Shown: positions 6,143-6,315 of the stretch, piece after piece | How positions within the stretch are numbered: the first letter of the stretch is position 1 | Layout of the letters: each line of letters starts with the position of its first letter | Source of the DNA: Chloroflexota bacterium | Lineage (GTDB): Bacteria > Chloroflexota > Dehalococcoidia > Lucifugimonadales > JADFKI01 | Direction of reading: 5' to 3' | NCBI GenBank assembly: GCA_024648655.1 | Contig: JAGGDZ010000231.1 | Location: 1 to 6,315, forward strand | Length of the DNA stretch: 6,315 nucleotides | Position numbers and translations under genes: made by a program | Notes under the pieces: model-generated | What the model saw: only the letters and a program-made list of their open reading frames with translations | Databases searched by the model: none | Told to the model about the DNA's origin: nothing

Positions 6143-6315
6143 AATCTCTCCGTCGGCAGCGCCGATTTCTTTGTGTATGCTCGGTTATGATACGGGATTG
6201 TATCATAGCGCAGGCGTTTCTCTTGGTCGGCTAATTCACCAGCATACGATAACATTGATAGAGCGCGGTACGCGTTTGCAAACTCGGTCTGCCGTGTTAG
6301 GCTTTCAGCTACAGA
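6139..6315 (-). CDS. Possible 3' end of an unrecognised gene, overlapping lhgO by ATGA
   Basis: From the right edge a minus-strand frame stays open for 58 codons and ends with a TGA (6139-6141) that overlaps the lhgO start as ATGA, a common arrangement in bacterial operons. It reads SVAESLTRQTEFANAYRALS, then a polar stretch ending in SALPTERL. It is rich in charged and polar residues, with no membrane segment and no family I can name. Against it: 58 codons can stay open by chance, codon third positions look less GC-biased than in lhgO, and the frame crosses a perfect dyad (6186-6207) that suggests regulatory DNA. The alternative is that this stretch is simply the lhgO promoter region. Confidence 0.3.
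   Translation of the reverse strand, partial: SVAESLTRQTEFANAYRALSMLSYAGELADQEKRLRYDTIPYHNRAYTKKSALPTERL
6186..6207. promoter_or_regulatory. Perfect inverted repeat upstream of lhgO, possible operator
   Basis: TATGATAC (6186-6193) and GTATCATA (6200-6207) are perfect 8-bp arms separated by 6 bp, 44 bp before the lhgO start. On minus the arm contains TATGAT and TACAAT, both possible -10 hexamers, although no good -35 is found at 16-18 bp. This would fit a regulator site over a promoter if the region is not coding. Confidence 0.4.
6274..6283. repeat. 10-bp perfect palindrome GTTTGCAAAC
   Basis: A gapless palindrome 132 bp upstream of lhgO. It may be part of a binding site; palindromes this short also arise by chance. 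Confidence 0.2.

Overview
The window reads as a chromosomal segment of a bacterium of the phylum Chloroflexota (Chloroflexi). The main evidence is a complete 16S rRNA gene on the minus strand. It contains an exact match to the Chloroflexi signature around E. coli position 1223 (1888-1907) and a one-mismatch match to the 941 signature (2157-2173), both recalled from memory. The 16S gene is followed by tRNA-Ala(TGC) but by no 23S gene. Such unlinked rRNA genes are known in Chloroflexota, including Dehalococcoidia. A class or genus assignment would be a guess; Dehalococcoidia/SAR202-like lineages are one possibility.

Layout in the direction of transcription (every convincing gene is on the minus strand, so right to left): a possible 3' end of an unknown gene at the right edge (6139-6315), overlapping the next start by ATGA; an L-2-hydroxyglutarate oxidase (lhgO-like, 4925-6142); a small DUF2752-like membrane protein (4575-4898); a TM2-domain membrane protein (4159-4515, start corrected by its Shine-Dalgarno site); and a xylose-isomerase-like TIM-barrel sugar phosphate isomerase/epimerase (3220-4149). 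Spacings are 26, 59 and 9 nt, so the four look like one transcription unit, perhaps with an internal promoter before the TM2 gene.

Only about 46 bp after the isomerase stop, with no visible terminator between, comes a strong rRNA promoter (TTGACA-N17-TAGTCT, A-tract upstream, dyad across the -35). It is followed by a leader with a boxB-like hairpin and boxA-like element, the 16S gene (1588-3087), a 410-nt spacer, tRNA-Ala (1102-1177) and a 17-bp hairpin (971-1008) that probably ends the unit. The leader is complementary to a segment of the spacer (3091-3122 with 1364-1395, 28 of 32 Watson-Crick), giving a probable pre-16S processing stem that is very asymmetric about the 16S gene.

Downstream, 466-970 holds no intact gene. 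It carries what look like fossils: a plus-strand fibronectin-type-III C-terminus broken by a one-base frameshift (774-940), and a minus-strand echo of the TM2 domain (478-570). The left edge holds the first 155 codons of an amidase-signature hydrolase (1-465, minus).

Together the left-to-middle part is rRNA/tRNA production and the right part is central-carbon/organic-acid metabolism plus two small membrane proteins of unknown role. I see no CRISPR array, phage, insertion sequence or defence system. The most interesting features are the split rRNA unit with its regulatory leader, not a new gene system.
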